Assembly (NCBI RefSeq): GCF_025965085.1
Contig: NZ_JAOPXP010000228.1
Location: 1-39,480, forward strand
Source of the DNA: Marmoricola sp.
GTDB lineage: Bacteria > Actinomycetota > Actinomycetes > Propionibacteriales > Nocardioidaceae
Length of the DNA: 39,480 nucleotides
Reading direction: 5' to 3'
The notes beneath the pieces were generated by a model. The model was not told the DNA's origin. It saw only the letters and a program-made list of their open reading frames with translations, and did no database searches. The first letter of the stretch is position 1. The number at the start of each line of letters is the position of its first letter. Below, one piece after another: positions 28,673-37,015 of the stretch. The position numbers and the translations under genes were made by a program.

Positions 28673-29671
28673 ATGAGCATCGAGGGGGGATCGGAGCGGC
28701 GTGCACTCCTGGCCGGCCCGGCCGGTGAGCTCTACCGCGAGATCATCGCGGCAGGAGCCCTGGCGGGCGACGACCCGCGGTTCGGGCAGGACCATCCGTC
28801 GTTCCCGTTGCTGGCGATGCTCATCGACCTCGGGCTGGTCCGTGAGGACGACCGCGCAGGCGCCTGGGTAGCGGTGGACCCGGCGGCCGTCCAGGCAGGA
28901 GTCGTGGCGCCGATGGGCCGCCGGGTCGTGGAGCTGCTGGACGAGTCCGCCGCGTGGGCAGACACGTTCGGCTCCCTGTCCCAGACCTTCAGGCGTACGC
29001 CGGTCGGTGACAGCCCGATCAACGAGATCAGGGGCCTGTCCAGCATCAATCACTTCCTCGAGGCAGCGGTCGACGACGCGGAGCACGAGCTGCTCACCGC
29101 ACAGCCGGCCGGAGCCCGTCGCGCGGTCATCCTTGAGCAGGCGGTGGACCGCGACCTGCGCGCGCTCGAGCGGGGCGTGGCGATGCGCACGCTCTACCAG
29201 CACACGGCCCGCCGCAGCCGGGCGACGCGGGACCATGTCGAGCGCATCCTCGAGCGGGGCGCGAAGGTGCGCACACTCGATGAGTTCTTCAACCGGCTCA
29301 TCGTGGTCGACCGCCGACTGGCCGTGATCCCCGGAGGATCACCCGACGTGGCGCTCGCGATCCACGACCTGAGCCTCGTGTCCTACCTCGCGGACATCTT
29401 CGACCGCTCGTGGGAACGGGCCAGGGAGTACGACGAGCGCGGGGGCTCCTCCGAGAGCGACATCGCGGCCGACATGCGCCAGCTGACGGTGCGCATGCTC
29501 ACAGAGGGCCACAGCGACCCCGCCAGCGCCAAGCGCGTCGGAGTGAGCACCCGCACCTACGCCTCCTACGTCGCCGCCCTCAAGGACGAGTACGGCGTGG
29601 AGACCCGGTTCCAGCTCGGCTACGCCATGGGGAGCAGGGACCCTGAGTCAGCCCCCGAGAGAGCCGACTGA
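28673..29671 (+). CDS. TrmB-like / LuxR-type helix-turn-helix transcriptional regulator
   Basis: N-terminal winged-helix-like region; central TrmB/PLD-like segment EIRGLSSINHFLEAAVDDAEHELLTAQPAG...FFNRLIVVDRRLAVIPGG; C-terminal LuxR-like HTH LTVRMLTEGHSDPASAKRVGVSTRTYASYVAALKDEYG. Confidence 0.75.
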   Translation: MSIEGGSERRALLAGPAGELYREIIAAGALAGDDPRFGQDHPSFPLLAMLIDLGLVREDDRAGAWVAVDPAAVQAGVVAPMGRRVVELLDESAAWADTFGSLSQTFRRTPVGDSPINEIRGLSSINHFLEAAVDDAEHELLTAQPAGARRAVILEQAVDRDLRALERGVAMRTLYQHTARRSRATRDHVERILERGAKVRTLDEFFNRLIVVDRRLAVIPGGSPDVALAIHDLSLVSYLADIFDRSWERAREYDERGGSSESDIAADMRQLTVRMLTEGHSDPASAKRVGVSTRTYASYVAALKDEYGVETRFQLGYAMGSRDPESAPERAD

Positions 29672-29698
29672 CTCCGGGTCACTGCTGCCCCGATCGGC

Positions 29699-29839
29699 CT
29701 ACTTGAAGCCCCAGCCGGTGTCGTACGTCGTGTGGGTGGGCCGGGTTGCCGCGTCGGCGGGACCGGCGACACCGACGGTCACGAGACCGACGGTGAGCAG
29801 GACGGTGGCGACGGGCTTGAGGACATTGCGGAGATTCAT
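29699..29839 (-). CDS. Small secreted peptide (46 aa), putative signalling peptide
   Basis: MNLRNVLKPVATVLLTVGLVTVGVAGPADAATRPTHTTYDTGWGFK; classical signal peptide with ADA^A site; RBS AGAAGGA upstream. Confidence 0.75.
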   Translation of the reverse strand: MNLRNVLKPVATVLLTVGLVTVGVAGPADAATRPTHTTYDTGWGFK

Positions 29840-29926
29840 GGAGGAATCCTTCTCGTCTCGGGGCAACGCCCATCGTGCCCGCGGTGTCGCCTCACGTGAC
29901 AGGAGGACAACCCACATGAGTGTGCA

Positions 29927-29942
29927 TTGCATCTTCATGCAA
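29927..29942. promoter_or_regulatory. Inverted repeat upstream of the small peptide gene (candidate operator)
   Basis: TTGCAT-CTTC-ATGCAA, perfect 6-bp arms, about 90 nt upstream of peptide start in a locally AT-richer stretch. Confidence 0.45.
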
Positions 29943-29959
29943 GTTGTGGGCGTGCACAG

Positions 29960-29992
29960 AACCACCCCGGACCCTCAGGGTCCGGGGTGGTT
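29960..29992. terminator. Strong hairpin (likely terminator) between tRNA-Ser and peptide gene
   Basis: Perfect 15-bp stem AACCACCCCGGACCC-TCA-GGGTCCGGGGTGGTT just 3' of tRNA-Ser on the minus strand. Confidence 0.7.
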
Positions 29993-29999
29993 CAGCCTG

Positions 30000-30089
30000 C
30001 GGAGGTGGCGGGATTTGAACCCGCGAGAGGGCACAACCCTCAACCCGCTTAGCAGGCGGGCGCCATAAACCGGGCTAGGCGACACCTCC
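30000..30089 (-). tRNA. tRNA-Ser(GCT)
   Basis: Minus strand GGAGGTGTCGCCTAGCCCGGTTTATGGCGCCCGCCTGCTAAGCGGGTT...GCGGGTTCAAATCCCGCCACCTCC with long variable arm. Confidence 0.95.
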
Positions 30090-30181
30090 CCGTACAAGCA
30101 GGCACAGGTTACCCATGGTCGGGCCCACCGGAAAATCGGGCTGCCCCCGAGCGGGCCTCCGGGCTGCTGCCGGGCGCCCGC

Positions 30182-30676
30182 TCAGCGCAGTCGACGGTAG
30201 CCGTGACCCCGGTCGAGGTGGGATGACAGCGTCTCGGTGAGAGCTGTCGCGTCACCTTCCAGCACGTCCACCGGGAGGGTCGTCGTACGCCCGTCCCGGA
30301 GGCGGAGCACGACGCAGCGGTGGCCGTCCACGGTCGTCGCCTGCAGGTCGAGGACGTCGGTCCAGCGCGCCGACCTGGCCTGGGCCGACCGCAGCGCCCG
30401 GACCCGATAGCCGTGCTCGTCGATCCGCAGCACCCAATGGCGTACGCCGACCAGCAGGCCGAGCGCGAGCACACCGAGCACCGCCAGCACCACCAGACCG
30501 GCCACGAACGCCGTCGGCAGCGAGGCCAGCCCGGTCACCAGGACCCCGAGCACCACGACCGTGCCGATGGCCACCAGACCGGTACCGAGCAGCCTGGCCC
30601 GCAGCGCGGCAGCAAGGGCGACATCCAGTCGGTCGTCGCCGGGCTGGGGCGTGGACTCGTTCGCCGGGATGCTCAC
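30182..30676 (-). CDS. Membrane protein with PH-like domain, hypothetical
   Basis: Two hydrophobic helices then VRHWVLRIDEHGYRVRALRSAQARSARWTDVLDLQATTVDGHRCVVLRLRDGRTTTLPVDVLEGD. Confidence 0.65.
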   Translation of the reverse strand: MSIPANESTPQPGDDRLDVALAAALRARLLGTGLVAIGTVVVLGVLVTGLASLPTAFVAGLVVLAVLGVLALGLLVGVRHWVLRIDEHGYRVRALRSAQARSARWTDVLDLQATTVDGHRCVVLRLRDGRTTTLPVDVLEGDATALTETLSSHLDRGHGYRRLR

Positions 30677-30793
30677 CGTGTGATTAGACCGGGGTGGAAG
30701 GCATGCCGCAAAACTGGCCCTTGTCGGATCAGCGTGAACTGGGCCACACTCATGTTCCCATCATGCACGGACAGGCGTGGAAGGTGGTTCGAG

Positions 30794-31153
30794 ATGGCTC
30801 CTCTCGAAACCGCAATCAGGGAACTCCGGCACATTCTGGCCGCCGACAGCACCGCGCCCGAGTGGCGCTGGAACGTACGCCGACGCCTCTCCGACGTCAG
30901 GGACGCGCTCTCCCGTCCGCACGGCCGCCAGCCCGAGGCCTGGCTCGACGCCCGGGCGACGCTCTCCGAACGCGACCGCTTCCAGCTCCATGCCCGGGTC
31001 GTGGCACTCTCGACCGGCGTGCTCGACAGGCTGAGCGGCGAGGCCATCCTGCATGAGACCGAGCGACTCCTCGGCGATCTCGAGCACCACCTGCAGCGGG
31101 TGCACGACCTGGTCTACGACTCGGTCTCGCTGGAGCTCGGCGGCTCCGAGTAG
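30794..31153 (+). CDS. Hypothetical protein (119 aa, helical)
   Basis: MAPLETAIRELRHILAADSTAPEWRWNVRRRLSDVRDAL...HHLQRVHDLVYDSVSLELGGSE; start at ATG 30794. Confidence 0.65.
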   Translation: MAPLETAIRELRHILAADSTAPEWRWNVRRRLSDVRDALSRPHGRQPEAWLDARATLSERDRFQLHARVVALSTGVLDRLSGEAILHETERLLGDLEHHLQRVHDLVYDSVSLELGGSE

Positions 31154-31183
31154 GCGCGGCCCGATCGGATGCCCTGAGATCGT

Positions 31184-32515
31184 TCAGTTCCAGCGCGGTC
31201 CCGAGGGCAGCAGCCCGAGGCCCTCGTGCAGTTCGCGGCCGTGCGGACCCGTGCCCAGGTAGCGCTCGAAGTGGCCGACCCAGAGGCCACGGGTGGTGAA
31301 GTAGAGATCGAAGGCGCCCAGGCCCCCCTCGACGCTCTTGGTGGGGTTCCACGACAGCGCCCTGCCGGTCGTCGGGCTGACCGCACCCAGGCCCAGCCGG
31401 TCCACCGCGCCGGGGCCCTTGGTGTCACTCCCCAGTGGGTTGTCGAGCCACCGGAAGTGACCGCCCGCGAAGACGGCGAGATTGGTGACGGCCACCGAGT
31501 GGAAGGTGTCGCCCCCGGAGCGGTTGATCCAGACCGGCTGCTGGTTGCCCGTCTCCACGGGGTTCCACCGCGTGATGGTGTCGCATAGCTTGGCGGTCCG
31601 GGGGAACGCGGCGCCCGTGGTCACGATCGCGAAGTAGCTGCCGTCCGGTGCCCAGTCGACGTCGCGGGTGTACCACATGCGGGTCGGGGAGCAGGTCTCG
31701 TTCCACCGGGTCGAGAACCAGGGCGAGACGCTGGCGGTCGAACCCAACCGGATCATGGCAGCCTGCCTTCGAGGCGACTTGCCCACAGCCGTGAAGGATC
31801 CGATGACGACCATCCGGGTCCCGGCCGGGTTCACCGCGAACCGGTAGACCCGGGTGGAGTAGCCAGGTTCGGCGCCGGTGACCTTGACGGCGCTCAGGTA
31901 CTTGCGCCGGGTGCCCTTCGCCGGGTCCAGTGCCACGATGCCGCCGGGGAAGTTGCCGGACACGAACAGGCGGCTGCCGACGATCTGCAGGTCACTGATG
32001 CGGCCGGCGGCCACCGGCGAGTGGAAGCGCTTGTCCACCTTGCCCCGTTTGAGGTCGAACTTCACCAGGCCGTTCACGGGCACGCCGGCGAAGGTCGAGA
32101 AGGAGCCGCCGACGTAGAGATAGCGGCCGTCGTGGCTCGACTCCATCGCGTACACCCCGCCGTTGACCACGGGAGCCCACGAGGTCAGGGACCCGGACGT
32201 GGCATTGAAGGAGAACAGGTTCCATCGGTGGTAGGTGACCGTGCGGGTCGCGTTCAGGACCGTGTGGAACCGCCCGCCGGCGAACATCGTCGGACCCACC
32301 TGATGCAGCTCGAAGACACCGGCCTCGCGCACCCTGGCGTCGTCGACGACCCGGGGCGTGGTGTCGACGGCGTTGGTCTGGGGCATCGAGGCGATCGCGC
32401 TCCCCGCCAGTGCCGGCGCCTGGAGCCACACCCACGACGTCGCCGCGAGGGCGACCGAGACCACACCGACGAGCACTGCCCGTGCCCGGTGCCCGACCTG
32501 CGTCCACGACCCCAT
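31184..32515 (-). CDS. Secreted beta-propeller-like protein, hypothetical
   Basis: Signal peptide MGSWTQVGHRARAVLVGVVSVALAATSWVWLQAPALA; repeated blade-like units (YLYVGGSFSTFAGVPVNGLVKFDLKRGKVD; RLFVSGNFPGGIVALDPAKG; VFAGGHFRWLD). Confidence 0.75.
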   Translation of the reverse strand: MGSWTQVGHRARAVLVGVVSVALAATSWVWLQAPALAGSAIASMPQTNAVDTTPRVVDDARVREAGVFELHQVGPTMFAGGRFHTVLNATRTVTYHRWNLFSFNATSGSLTSWAPVVNGGVYAMESSHDGRYLYVGGSFSTFAGVPVNGLVKFDLKRGKVDKRFHSPVAAGRISDLQIVGSRLFVSGNFPGGIVALDPAKGTRRKYLSAVKVTGAEPGYSTRVYRFAVNPAGTRMVVIGSFTAVGKSPRRQAAMIRLGSTASVSPWFSTRWNETCSPTRMWYTRDVDWAPDGSYFAIVTTGAAFPRTAKLCDTITRWNPVETGNQQPVWINRSGGDTFHSVAVTNLAVFAGGHFRWLDNPLGSDTKGPGAVDRLGLGAVSPTTGRALSWNPTKSVEGGLGAFDLYFTTRGLWVGHFERYLGTGPHGRELHEGLGLLPSGPRWN

Positions 32516-32786
32516 GGTCAAACCCCTTCCCCCGCCCAACAGTGTGGGCACGGCACGCCTCACGAAGCCAGACTTCTGGAGGTTTGACCTTCCGACACGT
32601 GCGACCGGGCCAGACCGCCCCGATCGATCCCTTGACGGCCTCGATCAGCGCATCGAGACCCATGTCTCCCGGGCCGGCGGAGTCCGGCGACCGGCGGGGG
32701 CGGACGGCACCGCCCGGCAGCCTCCGGGTCGGGCCGCAGGGGCGGAGCCTCCAAGGAGTGGGTCCCGACACCGTCGAGGGCCCTGA

Positions 32787-32876
32787 GCAGAGGGGGCGGG
32801 ATTCGAACCCGCGGCTGACATCACTGCCAGCGACCGCTTTCAAGGCGGTTCCGATCGGCCACTCCGGCACCCCTCC
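32787..32876 (-). tRNA. tRNA-Ser(TGA)
   Basis: Minus strand GGAGGGGTGCCGGAGTGGCCGATCGGAACCGCCTTGAAAGCGGTCGCTGGCAGTGATGTCAGCCGCGGGTTCGAATCCCGCCCCCTCT. Confidence 0.94.
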
Positions 32877-32940
32877 AGGTCCTTGAGGACCGGTGCCCGA
32901 GTGTAGTGGCCCCGACGGTAGGGGCGCGGCGTACGTCCGG

Positions 32941-34059
32941 TCAGTGCAGCGCCCGCTGGCGCGAGGGCTCGACCCGGGCGTCCCGGGCGTGCACGCCGGG
33001 GTGTTGGTCCCGACCGGTGACGGCCCGCTCCAGCCGGATGACGACCGCTCCCAGGAGCAGGCCGAGGACCAGGCCGTAGACAGCCCCCAGGGCGGAGCTC
33101 AGGACCGTGTCGGTGCGCCCGACGAGGTCGCCGGCCAGGTGTGCGGTGGCCGCCGTACCGAACACGCACACCCACCAGCCCTGCCGCCGTCGGGCGCGCA
33201 CGGAGACGCCCCAGGCCAGGGCGGGGACTCCGACGAGGACCTCGACCGGATGCGGTACGCCGCCCAGGTGCTCGCGGGTCCAGTCGTGGGCCCAGCGGAC
33301 GTGCGCGACCAGGTCCGGGGAGCCGTACCGGGTGAGTGCCGCGGTGTACACGAGTACCACGACCAGCAGCACCAGCGCTCCGGCCACCAGGAGCAGTCCG
33401 CGTCGGCCGAGGCCGTGCAGTCCGCCACCCAGGCGGTATGCCAGCGCGACCGTCGCGGCGAGGGCGAGGACGAGCACGCTGTGGGTGAACCGCTCCCGGT
33501 CGATGCCCACGGAGAAGCCGGAGGCCGCGATCCCCCCAGCGGCGGCAACGAGCACAGCCACGACCACCTCGCGCACCACCGCGAGGGCAGTCGCGGCGGG
33601 CCGGGTGGCGAACACCCCGAGGCAGGCGGCCAGCACAGCCGTCCCCAGGGCGGCACCGGCGAGAAGGGGCGCCCACTGGGTGGCCACCGCGGCCACGCCG
33701 ACCACGAGGGCGAGCACCGCGGGCAGTGTCACCTGGCCCCCGGTGCGCACGGCCAGGCCGACCGCCAGCAGGACGCCCAGGGCCGCGGCGAGCGACTGCT
33801 GGGCCAGGGTGGGTGCCTCGAGCGTCTGCAGGGTCACCAGACCAGCGGTGACCGCAAGCATGGCGAGCAGCCAGACCGGTCTGAGCGCGCCACGGAAGGG
33901 CCGTCGGAGAGCGGGCGCCTGCTCGTCACCAGACGGGCCGCACTGAGCGTGCGGGTGTCGGGGTCGGGCGGGCTCCTCCCGGGTCGCCTCACGCACTGAG
34001 CGCAGTACCCTGCGGTGGCCCGGCTGCTTCTCCACCTCTGGCACGCCGGGAGCGTACAA
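32941..34059 (-). CDS. Polytopic membrane protein, hypothetical
   Basis: 372-aa ORF with many Ala/Val/Leu-rich TM helices; start uncertain. Confidence 0.65.
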   Translation of the reverse strand: MYAPGVPEVEKQPGHRRVLRSVREATREEPARPRHPHAQCGPSGDEQAPALRRPFRGALRPVWLLAMLAVTAGLVTLQTLEAPTLAQQSLAAALGVLLAVGLAVRTGGQVTLPAVLALVVGVAAVATQWAPLLAGAALGTAVLAACLGVFATRPAATALAVVREVVVAVLVAAAGGIAASGFSVGIDRERFTHSVLVLALAATVALAYRLGGGLHGLGRRGLLLVAGALVLLVVVLVYTAALTRYGSPDLVAHVRWAHDWTREHLGGVPHPVEVLVGVPALAWGVSVRARRRQGWWVCVFGTAATAHLAGDLVGRTDTVLSSALGAVYGLVLGLLLGAVVIRLERAVTGRDQHPGVHARDARVEPSRQRALH

Positions 34060-34065
34060 CGCAGC

Positions 34066-34866
34066 TCACATGCGGCGGTTGGCCAGCGACGGGTTGGTGC
34101 GGCGTACGTCGGCCACCGCCGCGCGGTCGATCACCGCGTCGAGCACCGCCTCGTCGTCGCCGGCCTCGGCCACGATGTCGCCGTCGGGGGCGACCACGAG
34201 GGAGTGGCCGGTGTAACGCGGCCCGGGCTGACCCACGCCGACGACCCAGACGGTGTTCTCGATCGCCCGGGCCCGAAGCAGGGTGCGCCAGTGCTCGACC
34301 TTGCGCTCGCCGGCCACCCAGGCCGCTGGGACGATGAGCGCCTCGGCACCGCGCTCCACCAGCGTGCGCGCGAGCTCGGGAAAGCGCAGGTCGTAGCAGG
34401 TCATCAGCCCGAGCCGGAAGCCGCGGAGCTCGACGAGCGACGGTGCGATCGGGCCGGGACTGATCGTCTCGGACTCGCGGTAGCCGAAGGAGTCGTAGAG
34501 GTGGATCTTGCGGTACGCCGTGAGCTGCTCACCGTCCGCCAGCACGAGCGTGTTCAGCGGACGCGCGGGATCCTCGGCCACCTCGAACATGCCGGCCAGC
34601 CAGGCGGCCCCGGTGGCGCTGCTGAGCTTGCCGAGCCGCCCCGCGAACGCGCCGTCCAGCGGCTCGGCGTACGGCGCGAGATCGGACCCGGCCTCGCCGA
34701 AGTCGCGGGCGAAGGCCTCGGGCAGCACGACGAGGTCGGTCTCTCCCACAAGCGCGGCGACCTCGTCGAGCGCGGCCAGGTTCTCGGCCGGTTCGAGGCT
34801 CGAGGCGCGCTGCACCAGCCGCACCCGGAGCGGTGCACCGGGATGGTCCGCAGATCGCTCAGCCAT
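34066..34866 (-). CDS. Carbon-nitrogen hydrolase (nitrilase/omega-amidase family)
   Basis: LVVLPEAFA (Glu), YRKIHLYDSFGYRESETISPG (Lys), RLGLMTCYDLRFPELAR (Cys): complete Glu-Lys-Cys triad. Confidence 0.9.
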   Translation of the reverse strand: MAERSADHPGAPLRVRLVQRASSLEPAENLAALDEVAALVGETDLVVLPEAFARDFGEAGSDLAPYAEPLDGAFAGRLGKLSSATGAAWLAGMFEVAEDPARPLNTLVLADGEQLTAYRKIHLYDSFGYRESETISPGPIAPSLVELRGFRLGLMTCYDLRFPELARTLVERGAEALIVPAAWVAGERKVEHWRTLLRARAIENTVWVVGVGQPGPRYTGHSLVVAPDGDIVAEAGDDEAVLDAVIDRAAVADVRRTNPSLANRRM

Positions 34867-34905
34867 GCCACCAGAGTGCCAGCCCCGGGTGGGAGACTGC
34901 CACCC

Positions 34906-35535
34906 GTGAGCCTGTCCCCCAGTACTCCCTTCACCGGCGTGCTGTCCGGCGAGCCCTCCGGGGGGCTGGGGGCCGTCGTGCTGACGGGCGGCAGCGCGGT
35001 CCGCTTCCAGGGCGTCGACAAGGCCTCGATCGAGCTCGGTGGCGCCACCCTGCTCGAGCACGTCCTCGAGGCGCTCGCGGCGGTGCCCGACGTCGTCGTG
35101 GTGGGGGCCGAGGTCGTCACCAGCCGCCCGGCGACGTTCCTGCGCGAGGACCCACCGGGGGGTGGACCTGCGGCGGGCCTGTTGGCGGGGCTCGCCGGGT
35201 TCCCGCGTGCGCCGGCCCGGGTCGTCGTACTCGCTGTCGACATGCCGCTGGTCACAGCCGACACGGTGCGCCGGCTCGTCGACGCGGCGGGGGAGGACGG
35301 GGAGGACGGCGCCCTCCTCGTCGACGCCGGCGGGCGCCGGCAGTACCTCTGCGCCGTCTACCGCACCGAGGCCCTGCTCGCCGCCGCGCCGCCGCTGGAG
35401 GCACAGCACGGGCTGGCGGTCCGCAGGCTCGTCGGGCGGCTGCGGCTGGCCGAGGTCCCTGCGGTGGCCGGGGAGGCGGCGGACGTCGACACCTGGGAGG
35501 ACCTGCTCGCCCTGCGGGCCCGGATGGAGGCCTGA
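34906..35535 (+). CDS. Molybdopterin-guanine dinucleotide / NTP transferase-like protein (MobA-like)
   Basis: GLGAVVLTGGSAVRFQGVDKASIELGGATLLEHVLEAL, VVLAVDMPLVTADTVRRLV. Confidence 0.82.
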   Translation: MSLSPSTPFTGVLSGEPSGGLGAVVLTGGSAVRFQGVDKASIELGGATLLEHVLEALAAVPDVVVVGAEVVTSRPATFLREDPPGGGPAAGLLAGLAGFPRAPARVVVLAVDMPLVTADTVRRLVDAAGEDGEDGALLVDAGGRRQYLCAVYRTEALLAAAPPLEAQHGLAVRRLVGRLRLAEVPAVAGEAADVDTWEDLLALRARMEA

Positions 35536-35656
35536 CCCCGTCCGCTCGCCGTGGTTTCGACCACCGGCGGACAGCTCGACCACCCTGTGGCGCGGAGGGG
35601 CACGAGTTTTCGCGTTCGTGTTGCACAGGGGTGAGGTCCCGTCCAAGACTGTGGCC

Positions 35657-35962
35657 GTGAACCTCCATGACTGGATCGATGAGCTCTGCGACGTCCTCGA
35701 CATCGAGGTCGAGGTGGACGAGGCGTTGATCCTGGACCTCGCCCGCGACGCGGCCCACAACGTGGAGCGACGCTCGGCGCCGATCTCCACGTTCCTGCTG
35801 GGGTACGCCGCCGCCGGCTTCGACGGCCGGCCCGAGGAGGTGGAGCGGCTGGCGGGACTGGCCGCGACGCTGGCCCAGCGCTGGGACAAGGACCCGGACG
35901 AGATCAAGGACGACGTGGAAGAGGTCGAGGTGGAGGTCGAGGACGTCGAGATCGACGCCTGA
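35657..35962 (+). CDS. DUF6457-like small acidic protein
   Basis: VNLHDWIDELCDVLDIEVEVDEALILDLARDAAHNVERRSAPISTFLLGYAAAGFDGRPEEVERLAGLAATLAQRW; follows mobA-like gene. Confidence 0.75.
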   Translation: MNLHDWIDELCDVLDIEVEVDEALILDLARDAAHNVERRSAPISTFLLGYAAAGFDGRPEEVERLAGLAATLAQRWDKDPDEIKDDVEEVEVEVEDVEIDA

Positions 35963-35996
35963 CCCGGAGGGTGGTGCCACGCCCTAGGGTGGCTGC

Positions 35997-36977
35997 ATGC
36001 GCGCCGTCACCGCACCCGAGCCAGGTGGTCCCGAGGCCCTGACCGTCGTCGACCTGCCTGACCCCGAGCCGGGCCCCGGCGAGGTCGTGATCGATGTCGT
36101 CGCCAGCGCGGTCAACCGCGCGGACACGCACCAGCGGATGGGCAACTACCCGCCGCCCGAGGGCGCCTCCGACGTGCTCGGGCTCGAGTGTTCCGGCCGG
36201 GTCAGCGCGGTCGGGCCCGGAGTCGAGGGCTGGAGCGTCGGCGACGAGGTGTGCGCCCTCCTCTCGGCCGGTGGGTACGCCGAGAAGGTGGCCGTGCCCG
36301 CCGGACAGGTCATGCCCCTCCCGCCCGGCGTCGACCTCGTGTCGGCCGCCGCCATCCCGGAGGTCGCGTGCACCGTGTGGTCGAACCTGTTCATGGTCGC
36401 CCACCTCCAGCCCGGCGAGACCCTGCTCGTGCACGGGGGCGCGGGAGGCATCGGCAACTTCGCGATCCAGCTGGCCAAGGCGAAGGGTGCGAAGGTCCTC
36501 ACCACCGCGGGGTCGCCGGAGAAGGTCGCGCTGTGCGAGTCGCTCGGCGCCGACCGGGCGATCAACTATCACGACGAGGACTTCGTCGAGGTGGTCAAGG
36601 AAGCCGGCGGCGCCGACGTGGTCCTCGACAACATGGGGGCCAAGTACCTCTCCCGCAACGTCCAGGCGCTCGCGACCGAAGGCCGCCTGGTGGTCATCGG
36701 CATGCAGGGCGGGCGCAAGGCCGAGCTCGACCTCGGCACGCTCCTCGGCAAGCGCGGCGCCGTGATCGCGACGTCGCTGCGGTCGAGGCCAGTCGAGCAG
36801 AAGGCCGCGATCTGCGCCGCGGTGGTCGAGCATGTGTGGCCCCTGATCGGCGAGGGCAAGATCAAGTCCTTCGTGCACGAGCGGGTGCCGTTCGAGGAGG
36901 CTGCCCGATCGCACGAGCTCATGGAGTCCGGCTCGCACAGCGGGAAGATCCTGCTCACGGTCGGTCCCCCCGCCTGA
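35997..36977 (+). CDS. NAD(P)H-quinone oxidoreductase (PIG3/zinc-binding dehydrogenase-like MDR)
   Basis: ASAVNRADTHQRMGNYPPPEGASDVLGLECSG, VHGGAGGIGNFAIQLAKAKGAKVLTTAGS, FVEVVKEAGGADVVLDNMG. Confidence 0.92.
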   Translation: MRAVTAPEPGGPEALTVVDLPDPEPGPGEVVIDVVASAVNRADTHQRMGNYPPPEGASDVLGLECSGRVSAVGPGVEGWSVGDEVCALLSAGGYAEKVAVPAGQVMPLPPGVDLVSAAAIPEVACTVWSNLFMVAHLQPGETLLVHGGAGGIGNFAIQLAKAKGAKVLTTAGSPEKVALCESLGADRAINYHDEDFVEVVKEAGGADVVLDNMGAKYLSRNVQALATEGRLVVIGMQGGRKAELDLGTLLGKRGAVIATSLRSRPVEQKAAICAAVVEHVWPLIGEGKIKSFVHERVPFEEAARSHELMESGSHSGKILLTVGPPA

Positions 36978-37015
36978 GTCGATTGGTCCGCGACCGGATG
37001 GGTAAGGTCGAGGGC

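Noticed and set aside
26591-29236. 881-aa minus-strand ORF
   Set aside because: Antisense to pckG and the regulator; both plus-strand proteins have clear family signatures.
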